DNA from: UBA8437 sp003445035 | GTDB lineage: Bacteria; Planctomycetota; Planctomycetia; Planctomycetales; Planctomycetaceae | DNA length: 49,226 nucleotides | NCBI GenBank assembly: GCA_937901285.1 | Contig: CALCHI010000557.1 | Span: 1-49,226, forward strand | Reading direction: 5' to 3' | Part shown: positions 48,380 through 49,226 of the stretch, one piece after another | How positions within the stretch are numbered: position 1 is the first letter of the stretch | How the letters are laid out: the number at the start of each line of letters is the position of its first letter | Program-made: the position numbers and the translations under genes | Notes under the pieces: generated by a model | Seen by the model: the letters and a program-made list of their open reading frames with translations, nothing else | Told to the model about the DNA's origin: nothing | Database searches by the model: none

Positions 48380-49226
48380 ATGCGAGTATTGTCAGGGATC
48401 CAGCCAACCGGACGGTTTCACTGGGGTAACTACTTCGGAGCGATACGGCAGTACATTGCGCTCCAGGAGAACGAGCAGGCGTTTTACTTCATTGCCGATT
48501 TGCACGCGCTGACAACCATCCGCGATGCCGGCGAACTCGCGTCTTTGACTCGCGACGCGGCCCTGGACCTGTTGGCCCTGGGGCTCAACCCGGACAAAGC
48601 CACGCTGTTTCGACAGTCGGATGTCCCGGAGGTGACCGAGTTGACCTGGTTGCTGCTGACGGTGACCAACCTCAGTTGGCTCGAAAAATGCCACGCGTAC
48701 AAGGACAAGAAAGAGCGAGGTGTGGCGGCCGACGCCGGGCTGTTCACCTACCCGGTCCTGATGGCCTCCGACATTTTGATTTACGACAGTGATATTGTGC
48801 CGGTCGGTGTCGACCAGGTGCAGCACATAGAAGTCACCCGGGATATTGCCGAGCGATTCAACTCGATCTACGGCGAAGTGTTCGTATTGCCTGAGTCGCG
48901 CGTTCTGGATGCCAGCGCCAAGGTGCCGGGTACGGATGGCGAAAAGATGTCCAAAAGTTACGGGAACGTGATCGAACTGTTCGAGACTCCCAAGCGGGTT
49001 CGAAAAAAAGTGATGTCCATCAAGACGGACTCGACTCCGGTCGACGATCCCAAAGATCCTGAAGCGTGTTCAGTGTTTGATCTGTTCAAGTTGTTCGCCG
49101 ATGAACAACAGATTGAAGACCTCTCCTCGCGTTATCGTGCCGGCGGACTGGGTTACGGAGACGCAAAGCAGGCACTGTTTGAGTTGTCGCAGGACCATTT
49201 CGCCGAAGCGCGGGCGCGACGGGAGG
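48380..49226 (+). CDS. trpS: Tryptophanyl-tRNA synthetase (3' partial)
   Basis: Charges tRNA-Trp with tryptophan. The frame is open to the end of the window (282 codons seen of about 330), so the stop is missing. The N-terminus MRVLSGIQPTGRFHWGNYFG holds the HIGH-equivalent HWGN (14-17), and GEKMSKSYGN (about residues 187-196) is the KMSKS motif. QHIEVTRDIAERFN is the family's second signature. A GGGGTGA ribosome site lies 4 bp before the ATG. Spacing of 23 bp from pyrD suggests shared transcription; no T-box or other leader is present between them. Confidence 0.96.
   Translation, partial: MRVLSGIQPTGRFHWGNYFGAIRQYIALQENEQAFYFIADLHALTTIRDAGELASLTRDAALDLLALGLNPDKATLFRQSDVPEVTELTWLLLTVTNLSWLEKCHAYKDKKERGVAADAGLFTYPVLMASDILIYDSDIVPVGVDQVQHIEVTRDIAERFNSIYGEVFVLPESRVLDASAKVPGTDGEKMSKSYGNVIELFETPKRVRKKVMSIKTDSTPVDDPKDPEACSVFDLFKLFADEQQIEDLSSRYRAGGLGYGDAKQALFELSQDHFAEARARRE

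Overview
The window comes from a planctomycete. The evidence is the set of lineage-typical families: a DUF1549/DUF1553 'planctomycete cytochrome' protein next to a DUF1501 protein, four secreted PQQ-like beta-propeller proteins, and an exported leucine-rich-repeat protein. High GC, frequent GTG starts and many 1-4 bp stop/start overlaps fit the same picture. A Na+-translocating NADH:quinone reductase suggests a marine or otherwise sodium-using organism. The species cannot be named from the sequence alone. Functions below are read from motifs and recalled families; no database search was run.

Layout. 1-3651: end of the nqr operon (nqrD partial, nqrE, nqrF), then a gene that joins ApbE (flavinylation of Nqr subunits) to an NqrM-like iron-delivery domain. 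3667-5978: L-2-hydroxyglutarate oxidase and an Ldh_2-family dehydrogenase. 5975-9517: LRR protein (minus strand), a PQQ-propeller protein and a TVP38-family membrane protein. 9528-14863: promoter plus a three-gene unit (DUF1549/1553, DUF1501, PPC-domain protein). 14873-20717: DegT-type aminotransferase (minus strand), two more PQQ-propeller proteins and a terminator. 20733-28798: promoter, iron-type alcohol dehydrogenase, a fourth PQQ propeller, then a run of a HemW-like radical SAM enzyme, a chorismate-lyase-like protein, an FAD halogenase-like oxidoreductase, a small membrane protein, an SSS symporter and a 4HBT thioesterase. 28803-33082: LolD/MacB-like ATPase and a very large FtsX-type permease. 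33223-39048: small membrane protein, TAXI-TRAP transporter and a gamma-glutamyltransferase. 39074-41967: leuA behind a leucine-rich leader peptide and intrinsic terminator, followed by two membrane-anchored proteins of unknown function. 41964-45851 (minus strand): mobA, moeA and a moeA fused to a substrate-binding-protein domain. 45935-49226: YkgJ-like cysteine-cluster protein, HU protein, a 70-aa protein, pyrD and the start of trpS.

The clearest regulatory features are the leuA attenuator and several start codons placed 6-7 bp after a good -10 box (pyrD, mobA, ykgJ-like), which indicates leaderless transcripts. The least explained locus is 22111-28798, which reads like an undescribed aromatic or small-molecule pathway with its own transport. 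No rRNA, tRNA, CRISPR array, insertion sequence or prophage was seen. No gene-free stretch exceeds 300 bases; the longest gaps (20647-20905 and 39049-39330) hold the terminator/promoter and the attenuator described below.
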